From Basfia succiniciproducens (lineage in GTDB: Bacteria > Pseudomonadota > Gammaproteobacteria > Enterobacterales > Pasteurellaceae): a DNA stretch of 64,000 nt. Shown here piece after piece: positions 1 through 8,158 of the stretch; the stretch's first letter is position 1; every line of letters begins with the position of its first letter. Below the pieces are notes generated by a model. It ran no database searches and was not told the origin of the DNA. It was given only the letters and a program-made list of their open reading frames with translations. Both the position numbers and the translations under genes were made by a program. Where the stretch lies: assembly GCF_011455875.1 (NCBI RefSeq), contig NZ_CP015031.1, positions 1,469,405 through 1,533,404 on the forward strand. The letters run 5' to 3'.

Positions 1-2
1 TG

Positions 3-281
3 GCAGGGTTGCCGAAACAAAACGCATTACGGTTTTTAGCCAAAACGGAGACCTTTGAAAGAAGCTGGTATGCCGGTACCTTAGGTTTTATGAACCGTGC
101 AAGGGCGGAATTTTGCGTAACTTTACGTTCCGCTTTTGTGGAACAAAACAGAATTCGTGTTTTTGCAGGCGCAGGGATTGTCGCAGGCTCTGTCCCCTTG
201 CTAGAATGGCAGGAAATTGAAAGAAAAGCATCAGGGTTATTATCTTTATTACAAAATAGTGGAGAGCACATATGTCAGTAA
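3..281 (+). CDS. menF: Isochorismate synthase MenF, C-terminal part (cut by window start)
   Basis: The frame is open from the first bases, so only the last 92 codons are present. The end carries the chorismate-binding-enzyme signature GAGIVAGSVPLLEWQEIERK, preceded by ERSWYAGTLGF, both typical of the C-terminal catalytic region of isochorismate synthases. MenF converts chorismate to isochorismate, the first committed step of menaquinone synthesis. The stop overlaps the menD start by 10 bp, which implies translational coupling and rules for MenF over EntC or salicylate synthases. The N-terminal half lies outside the window. Confidence 0.88.
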   Translation, partial: AGLPKQNALRFLAKTETFERSWYAGTLGFMNRARAEFCVTLRSAFVEQNRIRVFAGAGIVAGSVPLLEWQEIERKASGLLSLLQNSGEHICQ

Positions 282-1978
282 GCACATTTAATCGTTGTTG
301 GTCAAAAGTGATCCTTGAGACTTTAACACGTCACGGAGTGAAACATTTCTGTATCGCTCCCGGCTCCCGCTCCACACCTTTAACGCTTGAAGCAAACCGC
401 TTGCAGGAACAACGGCGGGCGTTGTGTCATACGCATTTTGATGAACGGGGTTTGGGCTTTTTTGCTTTAGGCTTGGCAAAATCTTCGCAAACACCGGTGG
501 CGATTATCGTAACTTCCGGCACGGCGGCGGCTAATCTTTACCCTGCTATTATCGAAGCGCGCCAAACCGGCGATAATCTGATTGTGCTTACCGCAGATCG
601 TCCGGACGAATTAATAGAGTGCGGTGCAAACCAAGCGATTTTGCAGCAAAATATGTTTGCGGGTTATCCTGTTGCCAGCGTGAATTTGCCTCGCCCGAGT
701 CAGGATTATATTGTCTCCTGGTTAATTTCTACGCTGGATCAGGCTTGTCATCAACAAGCGCAACAAGCAGGCGTGATTCATATTAATGTGCCGTTCGCCG
801 AGCCTCTTTATGACGCCGATGAAGATGAAATCGACGTTCATCCTTGGTTGGCGCCGGTACAGCGCTGGCTTAATCATAATAAACCATGGGCGGATCATCA
901 GGCTTTACAGGAAGAAGTGGTGATGCACGAGCATTGGGATAATTGGCGCACCAAACGCGGCGTGATCGTGGCGGGCCGTTTAACGCAGGAACAGAGTATG
1001 GGTATTACCGCCTGGGCAAATACCATGGGGTGGGTAGTATTAACCGACATTCAATCCGGCGTTGAACCAAGTCTGCCTTATGCGGATATTTGGCTTGCCA
1101 ACAAAACCGTGCGCGAAAAATTATTGCAGGCGGATCTTGTGATTCAGCTGGGCTATGCTTTTGTCAGCAAACGAATCAACCAATTTTTGGCGGATTTCAA
1201 AGGTGAATACTGGATTGTGGATGAAAGCGCGCACAGAGTGGATCCTTATCATCATATCCATACCCGCTTTACCGCCAAAGTGCATCACTGGTTACGCGCT
1301 CATCCGCCGTTACGGCAAAAACCTTGGTTGCTCGAACCATTGGCATTATCTAAATTCTGCGCAAGTTTTATCGAACAACAGGTAGGCGGCAATTTAAACG
1401 AAGCTTCATTGGCGCATCATATTGAACGAATTTTGCCGAATAACGGAATTTTATTTTTAGGTAACAGCTTATTTGTCCGCCTTGTGGACGCTCTGGGCAA
1501 ATTACCGGAAGGTTATCCGGTAATTACAAACCGCGGCGCCAGTGGCATTGACGGTTTACTAGCTACCGCAGCCGGTGTGGGAATGGGCTCGAATCAGCCC
1601 GTAGTCGCCATGATCGGCGATGTTTCCGCTCTGTATGATTTAAACTCGTTGGCATTGTTCAAAAACGTTAACCAACCGACGATTATTTTCCTGATTAATA
1701 ATAACGGCGGCGCTATTTTTGATATGCTGCCGGTGGAAAGTTCGGTAAAAAGCGAATTTTACCGCATGCCGCATCATACGGAATTTTCGCAAGCGGCTTC
1801 AATGTTCGATTTAAAATATGCCCGTCCGTACACCTGGGCGGATTTAAGCTCCGTGCTGAAACAGGCGTATTCCCGTAAAGAAGCGACGGTAATCGAAATT
1901 AAAGTCGGTCCGATGGACGGTAGTAACACCTATAAACGCTTAATTGAACAAATCAGTTATGCGGTAATCGGTGCTTAA
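272..1978 (+). CDS. menD: SEPHCHC synthase MenD
   Basis: This ThDP-dependent enzyme joins 2-oxoglutarate (as succinic semialdehyde) to isochorismate, giving 2-succinyl-5-enolpyruvyl-6-hydroxy-3-cyclohexene-1-carboxylate. The 568-aa length fits the family. The N-terminal Pyr domain begins CIAPGSRSTPLTLEA (about residues 27-41), and the C-terminal PP domain has the ThDP/Mg motif starting GDVSALYDLNSL (about 449) and ending NNNGG (about 476-480). ATG 272 lies inside the menF 3' end, after a GGAGAG Shine-Dalgarno at 261-266. A hairpin with a T-tract follows the stop before menH. Confidence 0.97.
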   Translation: MSVSTFNRCWSKVILETLTRHGVKHFCIAPGSRSTPLTLEANRLQEQRRALCHTHFDERGLGFFALGLAKSSQTPVAIIVTSGTAAANLYPAIIEARQTGDNLIVLTADRPDELIECGANQAILQQNMFAGYPVASVNLPRPSQDYIVSWLISTLDQACHQQAQQAGVIHINVPFAEPLYDADEDEIDVHPWLAPVQRWLNHNKPWADHQALQEEVVMHEHWDNWRTKRGVIVAGRLTQEQSMGITAWANTMGWVVLTDIQSGVEPSLPYADIWLANKTVREKLLQADLVIQLGYAFVSKRINQFLADFKGEYWIVDESAHRVDPYHHIHTRFTAKVHHWLRAHPPLRQKPWLLEPLALSKFCASFIEQQVGGNLNEASLAHHIERILPNNGILFLGNSLFVRLVDALGKLPEGYPVITNRGASGIDGLLATAAGVGMGSNQPVVAMIGDVSALYDLNSLALFKNVNQPTIIFLINNNGGAIFDMLPVESSVKSEFYRMPHHTEFSQAASMFDLKYARPYTWADLSSVLKQAYSRKEATVIEIKVGPMDGSNTYKRLIEQISYAVIGA

Positions 1979-1985
1979 AATGAGT

Positions 1986-2017
1986 AAAAAACCTTGATAA
2001 ATTTCAAGGTTTTTTTA
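1986..2017 (+). terminator. Intrinsic terminator-like hairpin between menD and menH
   Basis: AACCTTGA (1990-1997) pairs with TCAAGGTT (2004-2011) around a 6-nt loop, followed by a T-run to 2016. The T-run ends only 2 nt before the AGGTGA Shine-Dalgarno of menH, so read-through is needed to reach menH from menD. It may act as a partial terminator that lowers menH expression. Confidence 0.7.
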
Positions 2018-2029
2018 TAGGTGAATACA

Positions 2030-2785
2030 ATGACTCTGGTTTTTTTACACGGTTTGCTCGGCACAAAATCCGACTGGCGGAAAATCATCGAAAATCTACC
2101 GCACTTTCGTTGCGTCAGCCTGGATTTACCTTTTCACGGCGAACATAAATTTACTGAAGCGAATAATTTTGAGCAATGTGCGGATTTTATCTCTCATCAA
2201 ATCAAAAGTGCGGTAGGAAATCAGCCGTATTTTTTAGTGGGTTATTCGCTTGGCGGGCGGATTGCCCTTTATTATGCGTTGCAGTCTCAATGCGAAAAGG
2301 GGAATTTACAAGGTTTGATTTTAGAAGGTGCGAATCTCGGTTTAACCTGTGATGAGGCACGCAAAGTGCGGTGGAAAAACGATGAATTTTGGGCTCAACG
2401 GTTTATCACTGAATCTGCGGAAAGCGTGTTAAATGATTGGTATCAACAACCTGTATTTGCTCATTTAAACGCACAACAACGTGCGGATTTAATTGAAAAA
2501 CGTGTTACAAACTGCGGTAAAAATATCGGTAAAATGCTGGAAGCAACTTCCCTTGCTAAACAGCCTTATTTAGGCGATAAAGTGCGGGAAAGTACATTGC
2601 CGGTTTATTATTTGGCCGGCGAAAAAGATCAAAAATTCCTCCAAATGGCGGTACAGGAAAAGTTGAACTTACAGCTTATTGCTAATGCGGGGCATAATGC
2701 GCATCTGGAAAATCCCGTCGAATTTTCGCAAAAACTGACCGCACTTTTGCGAAATCATAAAATAAAAAAGACGGATAACTTATGA
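2030..2785 (+). CDS. menH: SHCHC synthase MenH (alpha/beta hydrolase)
   Basis: MenH removes pyruvate from SEPHCHC to form SHCHC in menaquinone synthesis. The alpha/beta-hydrolase signs are the oxyanion-hole sequence VFLHGLLG at the N-terminus, the nucleophile elbow GYSLGG with Ser near residue 73, and the late catalytic His in NAGHNAHLENP. I chose ATG 2030 over the in-frame GTG 2021 because AGGTGA at 2019-2024 is a well-spaced ribosome site for 2030. This gives 251 aa, close to E. coli MenH. The coding sequence holds three USS cores (2206, 2364, 2738). Confidence 0.92.
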   Translation: MTLVFLHGLLGTKSDWRKIIENLPHFRCVSLDLPFHGEHKFTEANNFEQCADFISHQIKSAVGNQPYFLVGYSLGGRIALYYALQSQCEKGNLQGLILEGANLGLTCDEARKVRWKNDEFWAQRFITESAESVLNDWYQQPVFAHLNAQQRADLIEKRVTNCGKNIGKMLEATSLAKQPYLGDKVRESTLPVYYLAGEKDQKFLQMAVQEKLNLQLIANAGHNAHLENPVEFSQKLTALLRNHKIKKTDNL

Positions 2786-2831
2786 TCTGTTTATTTATCG
2801 GTTTTTCTTTCTAGATTTGCAAAACTTCCGC

Positions 2832-2837
2832 TATAAT
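2832..2837 (+). promoter_or_regulatory. Candidate -10 element for menB
   Basis: A perfect TATAAT lies 34 nt before the menB start codon. A USS (ACCGCACTT, 2839-2847) begins one base further on, so it would sit around the transcription start. The matching -35 (about 2809-2814, TTCTAG) is poor. Confidence 0.4.
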
Positions 2838-2870
2838 GACCGCACTTTTCATTAACTCAAAGGACTTACA

Positions 2871-3728
2871 ATGTTATATCCAAGCGAAGAATTTCTTTAC
2901 GCCCCGGTTGAATGGGCGGATCACAGCGAAGGTTACACCGACATCCGTTACCACAAATCCAAAGACGGCATCGCCAAAATTACTATTAACCGCCCGGAAG
3001 TACGTAACGCATTTCGTCCGCAAACCGTAAAAGAAATGATTCACGCCTTTTCCGACGCCCGTTTCGATGAAAAAATCGGTGTTATCGTGTTGACCGGTGA
3101 AGGGGAATACGCATTCTGCGCCGGCGGCGACCAAAAAATCCGCGGCGATTACGGCGGTTATAAAGACGACAGCGGCGTTCATCACTTAAACGTACTGGAT
3201 TTTCAACGCGATATCCGTACCTGCCCGAAACCTGTGGTAGCAATGGTTGCCGGTTATGCGGTGGGCGGCGGTCATGTTTTACACATGATGTGCGACTTAA
3301 CCATCGCGGCGGATAACGCCAAATTCGGTCAAACCGGTCCGAAAGTGGGTTCTTTCGACGGCGGTTGGGGAGCCAGCTATATGGCGCGTATTGTAGGTCA
3401 GAAAAAAGCCCGCGAAATCTGGTTCTTATGTCGCATGTACGACGCCAAAGAAGCTTTGAATATGGGCTTGGTAAATACCGTGGTACCTTATGCGGATTTA
3501 GAAAAAGAAACAGTGCGCTGGTGTCGCGAAATGCTGCAAAACAGCCCGATCGCATTGCGCTGCCTGAAAGCCGCCCTGAATGCGGACTGCGACGGTCAGG
3601 CCGGTTTACAGGAATTAGCGGGTAACGCTACTATGTTGTTCTACATGACGGAAGAAGGTCAGGAAGGTCGCAACGCTTTCAACCAAAAACGCGAACCGGA
3701 TTTCAGCAAATTTAAACGCAATCCTTAA
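2871..3728 (+). CDS. menB: 1,4-dihydroxy-2-naphthoyl-CoA synthase MenB
   Basis: This crotonase-fold enzyme closes the second ring of the naphthoquinone by cyclising O-succinylbenzoyl-CoA. The 285-aa length fits. Family signs are [15 protein letters not shown] near residues 43-57, the oxyanion-hole segment [16 protein letters not shown], the second oxyanion region [16 protein letters not shown], and the C-terminal [18 protein letters not shown] lies 7-12 nt upstream of the ATG. The men genes menC and menE, needed between MenH and MenB in the pathway, are not in the window. Confidence 0.97.
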   Translation: MLYPSEEFLYAPVEWADHSEGYTDIRYHKSKDGIAKITINRPEVRNAFRPQTVKEMIHAFSDARFDEKIGVIVLTGEGEYAFCAGGDQKIRGDYGGYKDDSGVHHLNVLDFQRDIRTCPKPVVAMVAGYAVGGGHVLHMMCDLTIAADNAKFGQTGPKVGSFDGGWGASYMARIVGQKKAREIWFLCRMYDAKEALNMGLVNTVVPYADLEKETVRWCREMLQNSPIALRCLKAALNADCDGQAGLQELAGNATMLFYMTEEGQEGRNAFNQKREPDFSKFKRNP

Positions 3729-3744
3729 TTTTGTTAAGTGCGGT

Positions 3745-3957
3745 TAGAATTTATAGAATTTTATGCGGCCCTTGCTGCCCCCTCAGTCACTGCGTGACAG
3801 CTCCCCCCATAAAGGTGGGAGCGAAAATCACATTATCGCGCCTGCACTGGCGGTACTAGCTATGTTGAAAAGACAACATTACTTTTCCACCTCTAACTTC
3901 GTGGAGGAGGGAACGGAGTGAAATGCTGTTGTCGTTATCAACATACGCCAAAAATAT
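3745..3957. other. Intergenic stretch left of IS copy 1 with small inverted repeats
   Basis: No convincing gene is seen. The stretch contains GTCACTGCGTGAC (3786-3798), then CTCCCCCCATAAAGGTGGGAG (about 3801-3821), and CCACCTCTAACTTCGTGGAGG near 3889-3909. These resemble dispersed intergenic repeats rather than a transcription terminator, because no T-run follows any of them. A USS lies at 3736-3744, just after menB. Confidence 0.4.
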
Positions 3958-4024
3958 TGTAGTGGTAGACTAATTCCGCAGTCCTCAATAAGTGGTAAAA
4001 TAACATCACAAATGAGGAAATATT

Positions 4025-4339
4025 ATGAGAAGAACATTTAGCGCAGAATATAAAGCTGAAGCAGTAAAATTAGTGACTGAACGAGGATATTCAGTTTCTC
4101 AAGCTTGCCGAGAGTTAGGTGTGGGTGAAACAGCACTTCGTCGCTGGATAAGTCAAGTTCAAGCGGAGCAACAAGGTTACGTTTTAGCTGGTTCAAAGCC
4201 AATTAGCCCAGAACAACAACGAATTCGAGAACTTGAAAATCGTATTAAAGAACTTGAAGAAGATAAGGCCATTTTAAAAAAGGCTACAGCGATTTTAATG
4301 TCACTCGAAAACAAAAATACCAAGTCATTACGACGTTAA
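4025..4339 (+). CDS. IS3-family transposase OrfA
   Basis: A 104-aa protein with an N-terminal helix-turn-helix (MRRTFSAEYKAEAVKLVTER, SVSQACRELGVGETALRRW) and a leucine-zipper-like coiled coil (RIRELENRIKELEEDKAILK). OrfA recognises the IS ends, and the zipper mediates oligomerisation. The slippery heptamer AAAAAAG near its 3' end lets some ribosomes shift to the orfB frame and make the OrfAB transposase. The protein is identical to the one encoded at 19986-20300. Confidence 0.95.
   Translation: MRRTFSAEYKAEAVKLVTERGYSVSQACRELGVGETALRRWISQVQAEQQGYVLAGSKPISPEQQRIRELENRIKELEEDKAILKKATAILMSLENKNTKSLRR
4276..4282 (+). promoter_or_regulatory. Programmed -1 ribosomal frameshift site (A AAA AAG)
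   Basis: The heptamer is in the correct phase of orfA: TTA-AAA-AAG, i.e. X-XXY-YYZ. After a -1 slip the reading continues without stop through GYSDFNVTRKQKYQVITTLK into the orfB frame. The fused OrfAB would run from 4025 to 5163, about 379 aa. Confidence 0.8.
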
Positions 4340-4377
4340 AATCGCGAGGAATCAACCGGTTATGTGAGCTATTTAGC

Positions 4378-5163
4378 GTGTCTGAAAGTGCTTACTACGC
4401 CCATTTGCGCACAGCCAAAAAGCCAGCGAAACACACAGCTTTAGCCGTTGAAATCAAGGCAATTTTTGATGCAAGCCGAAGTTCAGCAGGCAAACGAACG
4501 ATTCAATCGCATTTGAAAGAGAAAGGTATTTTTGTGGGGTTGTATTTAATTCGTAAGTTAATGAATAAGCAAGGATTATTTAGTAAGCAACCGCAAAAAT
4601 GGCGCAATCCTAGTAAAGGAAACAGTCAAGTTTTTGAGAATATACTAAGTCGAGAATTTACGCCTGATAGCCAAACGACCGTGCTATGTGGTGACACGAC
4701 CTATATAAAAATCAATGGGATATGGTGCTATTTAGCAGTGGTAATTAATTTATTAAATCGTCAAGTCGTCGGTTGGAAGCTAAGTCGCTATCATGATAGT
4801 GAGCTGGTTAAAGATGCACTGAATCATGCGATGCTGAATATTGAACGCACGGAGCGAATGTTGTTCCATTCAGACCAAGGTAGTATTTATGGCAGTGAAA
4901 TCTTTACTGATTCAGTTAAGAAACATGGGCTTACACAAAGTATGAGCCGTCGTGGTAACTGTTGGGACAATGCGCCGGTGGAGCGTTGGTTTCGAAGTTT
5001 TAAATATGAATGGATGCTGAAAGGTGGTTATAGTGATTTTGAAAGTGCTGTAAATGATGTGAGAGAATATGTGATGTATTATAATCACATTCGCCCACAT
5101 AGCTATAATCAAGGTCTATCTCCGATTTTAGCAAAAACAACTTATCGGAGACTGTTAAATTAG
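4378..5163 (+). CDS. IS3-family transposase OrfB (DDE/rve integrase domain)
   Basis: This is the catalytic half of the transposase. From GTG 4378 it is 261 aa, but the frame is open further upstream and is probably translated as an OrfAB fusion. It has an HTH_21-like N-terminal part (AIFDASRSSAGKRTIQSHLK). The rve domain has first Asp in CGDTTYIKINGIW, second Asp in FHSDQGSIYGS and catalytic Glu in NAPVERWFRSFK, as in DD(35)E transposases. It ends 12 bp inside the right IS end and is identical to the copy at 19162-19947. Confidence 0.95.
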   Translation: MSESAYYAHLRTAKKPAKHTALAVEIKAIFDASRSSAGKRTIQSHLKEKGIFVGLYLIRKLMNKQGLFSKQPQKWRNPSKGNSQVFENILSREFTPDSQTTVLCGDTTYIKINGIWCYLAVVINLLNRQVVGWKLSRYHDSELVKDALNHAMLNIERTERMLFHSDQGSIYGSEIFTDSVKKHGLTQSMSRRGNCWDNAPVERWFRSFKYEWMLKGGYSDFESAVNDVREYVMYYNHIRPHSYNQGLSPILAKTTYRRLLN

Positions 5164-5308
5164 TTGACCACTACAAATACGGCAAAAATTTCGCTCCCCA
5201 CAGCGGTGATTTTTTCCGTTACATTTCTTATTAAAAGACAACTTTGGAAAAATTCCGGCTTTTTTTACAACATCACAAGACTTTTCAGCTAAAAAATGAT
5301 AATTTCCT

Positions 5309-5337
5309 TTGACTATTTTTCTATCTGAAGGTAAGAT
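5309..5337 (+). promoter_or_regulatory. Candidate sigma-70 promoter for yceD-rpmF-fab operon
   Basis: TTGACT (5309-5314) and TAAGAT (5332-5337) are separated by exactly 17 bp. Initiation would fall at about 5343-5345, only 2-4 nt before the yceD ATG at 5347, so a transcript from here would be nearly leaderless. No Shine-Dalgarno at normal distance is seen; AAGG at 5328-5331 is 15 nt away. Confidence 0.55.
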
Positions 5338-5346
5338 TCACGCCCT

Positions 5347-5871
5347 ATGCAAAAGGTAAAACTACCCCTAACCGTTGACCCGGTTAAAGATGCGCAACGC
5401 AGATTGGATTACGTAGGCTACTACGCAGCCGATCAGTTGGTTCGTCTTAATGAGTCAGTGGTAAAAGTGCTCAGCGATGCACAGGTAACATTATCGTTTT
5501 TCATCGATCCGCAAAAATTAGTGGTGATGAAAGGTCAGGCGCAGGTTGAGGTTGAATTAGAATGTCAACGTTGCGGTCAGACGTTCAATCAAACGCTGGA
5601 ATGTACGTTTTGTTATAGTCCGGTGGCTAATTTGAGTAAAATTGATGAATTACCGGAGATTTATGAACCGATTGAATTTAATGAATTCGGGGAAATAGAT
5701 TTAATTGGTACGATTGAAGATGAATTTATTTTAAATCTTCCAATTGTTCCAATGCATTCATCTGAACACTGTGAAGTGTCCGCGCAGGAACAGGTTTTTG
5801 GCGAATTGCCAGAAGAATTGGCAAAAAAACCGAACCCGTTCGCTGTATTAGCTAATTTAAAGCAAAAGTAA
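5347..5871 (+). CDS. yceD: YceD, DUF177 family protein (23S rRNA accumulation protein)
   Basis: A 174-aa protein whose E. coli homologue YceD affects 23S rRNA levels. Its gene is almost always directly upstream of rpmF, as here (17-bp gap). Family signs are the N-terminus [20 protein letters not shown], a CxxC pair ([11 protein letters not shown]), the [13 protein letters not shown] segment and the C-terminus [12 protein letters not shown]. The start is fixed by the conserved N-terminus even though the ribosome site is weak. It is the first gene downstream of IS copy 1. Confidence 0.9.
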   Translation: MQKVKLPLTVDPVKDAQRRLDYVGYYAADQLVRLNESVVKVLSDAQVTLSFFIDPQKLVVMKGQAQVEVELECQRCGQTFNQTLECTFCYSPVANLSKIDELPEIYEPIEFNEFGEIDLIGTIEDEFILNLPIVPMHSSEHCEVSAQEQVFGELPEELAKKPNPFAVLANLKQK

Positions 5872-5888
5872 ATTTAGGAGTATAGCCA

Positions 5889-6059
5889 ATGGCTGTTCAA
5901 CAAAATAAAAAATCTCGTTCACGTCGTGATATGCGTCGTTCACATGATGCGTTAACTACTGCTGCAGTATCAGTTGATAAAGCAAGCGGTGAAACTCATT
6001 TACGCCACCATGTAACTGCTGACGGTTACTACCGTGGTCGTAAAGTGATTAACAAGTAA
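5889..6059 (+). CDS. rpmF: 50S ribosomal protein L32
   Basis: A 56-aa basic protein starting [20 protein letters not shown] and ending [10 protein letters not shown], the standard bacterial L32 sequence. The ATG follows TTTAGGAG at 5873-5880. L32 lies near the peptidyl-transferase region of the 50S subunit. The yceD-rpmF-plsX order couples ribosomal protein and lipid synthesis genes, as in E. coli. This form has no CxxC zinc pairs. Confidence 0.96.
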
Positions 6060-6086
6060 TTGAACTTATTACTTTAAGGTAATCAC

Positions 6087-7103
6087 TTGAGTCGTCTAAC
6101 CCTTGCGTTAGATGTGATGGGCGGGGACATTGGTCCCCGTATTACTATCCCTGCGTCTATAAAAGCGTTGGAAAAAGATCCAATGCTATCTTTGCTTTTG
6201 TTTGGCGACAGCCAGCAAATAAATCCCTTATTGGAACAAGTTCCGTCCGCTCTGAAAGAACGTCTCCGTGTTTGTCATTGCTCTCGTGTAGTTGAAAATA
6301 ATCAAGGTTTATCCTATGCCTTACGTCATAGTAAAGGAACGTCTATGCGTTTAGCTATCGAAGCGGTACAAAAAGGCGAGGCTCAAGGTTGTGTCAGTGC
6401 CGGCAATACCGGTGCTTTAATGGGATTATCAAAGGTACTTTTGCAACCGTTAAAAGGAATTGATCGTCCGGCGCTTATTTCTCTGCTGCCGACAATGGAC
6501 GGCGGTCGCACGGTTATGCTGGACTTAGGAGCAAATATAGATTGCAACGCGAATAATTTATACCAATTTGCTTTAATGGGTGCTATTTTTGCAGAAAATC
6601 AACTTGATTTGGTTTTCCCCCGGATTGCTTTATTGAATATAGGCATTGAAGAAATTAAAGGTTATAAATCCATTCGCGAAGCCGCCGATTTATTAACAGG
6701 CAACAGTTCGCTCAATTACATCGGTTTTATCGAAGGAAATCTCCTGTTAAACGGCAAAGCAGATGTTATCGTCAGTGACGGGTTTGTGGGTAATATAGCC
6801 CTGAAAACCCTCGAAGGGGCGGCAAAAAATGTGATTTCCTTAATAAAAGGAAAATCGCGCAATCATTTATTAAAACCTCTGTTTAATTGGTTAATAAAAT
6901 TGCTGTTTAAAGACAGTTATCAACGTTTACAAAAAATAAACCCGGATCAATATAACGGGGCATCATTAATCGGATTAACCTCAATCGTTGTTAAAAGCCA
7001 TGGCGCTGCAAATATTGAGGCATTTAATAATGCGATTCATGATGCTGCATTACAGGCCCGCCAACAAATTCCTGAAAAAATATTGGCAGGGTTACAAAAA
7101 TAA
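6087..7103 (+). CDS. plsX: Phosphate acyltransferase PlsX
   Basis: PlsX makes acyl-phosphate from acyl-ACP for glycerol-3-phosphate acylation. The protein is 338 aa. TTG 6087 is chosen as start because it gives the conserved N-terminus SRLTLALDVMGGDIGP; AAGG lies about 9 nt upstream. Other conserved segments are SAGNTGALMGLS, LDLGANIDCN, GFIEGNLLLNGKADVIVSDGF shortened at its ends, and TLEGAAKNV. It lies between rpmF and fabH, the usual gamma-proteobacterial order. Confidence 0.96.
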   Translation: MSRLTLALDVMGGDIGPRITIPASIKALEKDPMLSLLLFGDSQQINPLLEQVPSALKERLRVCHCSRVVENNQGLSYALRHSKGTSMRLAIEAVQKGEAQGCVSAGNTGALMGLSKVLLQPLKGIDRPALISLLPTMDGGRTVMLDLGANIDCNANNLYQFALMGAIFAENQLDLVFPRIALLNIGIEEIKGYKSIREAADLLTGNSSLNYIGFIEGNLLLNGKADVIVSDGFVGNIALKTLEGAAKNVISLIKGKSRNHLLKPLFNWLIKLLFKDSYQRLQKINPDQYNGASLIGLTSIVVKSHGAANIEAFNNAIHDAALQARQQIPEKILAGLQK

Positions 7104-7143
7104 TCTAAAAATTTTAATAAAGTTGTGACATAACGAGAACATT

Positions 7144-8094
7144 ATGTACAGTAAAATCTTAGCCACAGGTAGTTATTTACCTGCACAAGTGCGTACTAAC
7201 GCCGATTTAGAAAAAATGGTCGATACTTCGGACGAATGGATTTATACCCGTTCAGGCATGAAGGAACGCCGTATCGCCGCAACGGATGAAACATCGGCGA
7301 CGATGGGTGCCAATGCGGCGGCAAAAGCCTTGGAAATGGCAAATTTAGATCCGCAGGAAATAGAGCTTATTATTGTAGGTACAACAACTAATTCCCATTC
7401 TTATCCAAGTGCGGCCTGTCAAATCCAAGGTATTTTAAATATTAAAGACGCAATATCCTTTGATGTCGCCGCAGCCTGTACCGGTTTCGTTTATGCGCTT
7501 TCTGTCGCCGATCAATTTATTAAAAGCGGGCAAGTGAAAAAAGCCTTGGTCATCGGCTCTGATCTAAATTCCCGCCATCTTGATGAAACCGATCGCAGTA
7601 CGGTGGTTTTATTTGGTGACGGTGCCGGTGCCGTTATTTTAGAGGCAAGCGAACAACAAGGCATCGTCTCAACCCATTTACATGCATCCGCCGATAAGGA
7701 AGATATGCTTTCATTGCCTCATATTGAACGCGGTGAAGACAAATCCGGCTATATCACAATGCAGGGTAATGCCACCTTTAAACTTGCCGTGGGTCAGCTT
7801 TCAAGCGTCGTAGAAGAAACCTTAGAAAAAAATAATTTGCAGAAATCCGACTTAGACTGGCTGATTCCTCATCAAGCCAATATCCGTATTATTTCGGCAA
7901 CGGCAAAAAAATTAGATATGGATATGTCACAAGTTGTATTAACCATAGAAAAATACGGCAATAACAGCGCTGCAACGGTACCTGTCGCATTAGACGAAGC
8001 CGTTCGCGACGGACGGATCAAACGGGGGCAACTCCTTCTGCTTGAAGCCTTTGGCGGTGGTTGGACTTGGGGCTCCGCTCTCGTTCGTTTTTAA
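7144..8094 (+). CDS. fabH: Beta-ketoacyl-ACP synthase III FabH
   Basis: FabH starts fatty acid synthesis by condensing acetyl-CoA with malonyl-ACP. The 316-aa thiolase-fold protein has the catalytic Cys in [11 protein letters not shown] (about residue 112), His in [10 protein letters not shown] (about 243) and Asn in GNNSAATVP (about 273). The C-terminal [13 protein letters not shown] is typical. A stem-loop follows at 8105-8128, before fabD. Confidence 0.97.
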   Translation: MYSKILATGSYLPAQVRTNADLEKMVDTSDEWIYTRSGMKERRIAATDETSATMGANAAAKALEMANLDPQEIELIIVGTTTNSHSYPSAACQIQGILNIKDAISFDVAAACTGFVYALSVADQFIKSGQVKKALVIGSDLNSRHLDETDRSTVVLFGDGAGAVILEASEQQGIVSTHLHASADKEDMLSLPHIERGEDKSGYITMQGNATFKLAVGQLSSVVEETLEKNNLQKSDLDWLIPHQANIRIISATAKKLDMDMSQVVLTIEKYGNNSAATVPVALDEAVRDGRIKRGQLLLLEAFGGGWTWGSALVRF

Positions 8095-8104
8095 TATATA
8101 AACT

Positions 8105-8128
8105 CCTCAATATTTTTATTGAGGTTTT
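8105..8128 (+). terminator. Weak terminator-like hairpin between fabH and fabD
   Basis: CCTCAATA (8105-8112) pairs with TATTGAGG (8117-8124) around a TTTT loop, followed by TTTT. The stem is AT-rich and the T-run short, so it may attenuate or protect mRNA rather than stop transcription. Confidence 0.45.
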
Positions 8129-8158
8129 CACTCGGAATTCAATAAAATAGGAAATACA

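Larger units (their letters stand above)
3958..5175 (+). mobile_element. IS3-family insertion sequence, copy 1 (1218 bp)
   Basis: The element begins TGTAGTGGT and ends ACCACTACA. The terminal inverted repeats match at 21 of the first 26 positions (TGTAGTGGTAGACTAATT at the left; TGTAGTGGTCAACTAATT as the complement of the right end). It carries orfA and orfB in the -1 frame arrangement of the IS3 family. The flanking triplets are TAT on the left and AAT on the right, so there is no perfect target duplication. A second inverted copy of identical length lies at 19150-20367. A single difference was seen in the parts I compared (G at 3995, next to a possible -10 TAAAAT). Confidence 0.93.

Noticed and set aside
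2874-3555. Minus-strand frames of 103 and 157 codons opposite menB
   Set aside because: They lie entirely antisense to the well-conserved menB, have Arg-rich or low-complexity translations and no ribosome sites.
4912-5112. 66-codon minus frame in the IS, repeated at 19213-19413
   Set aside because: It is antisense to orfB and appears twice only because the IS is duplicated.
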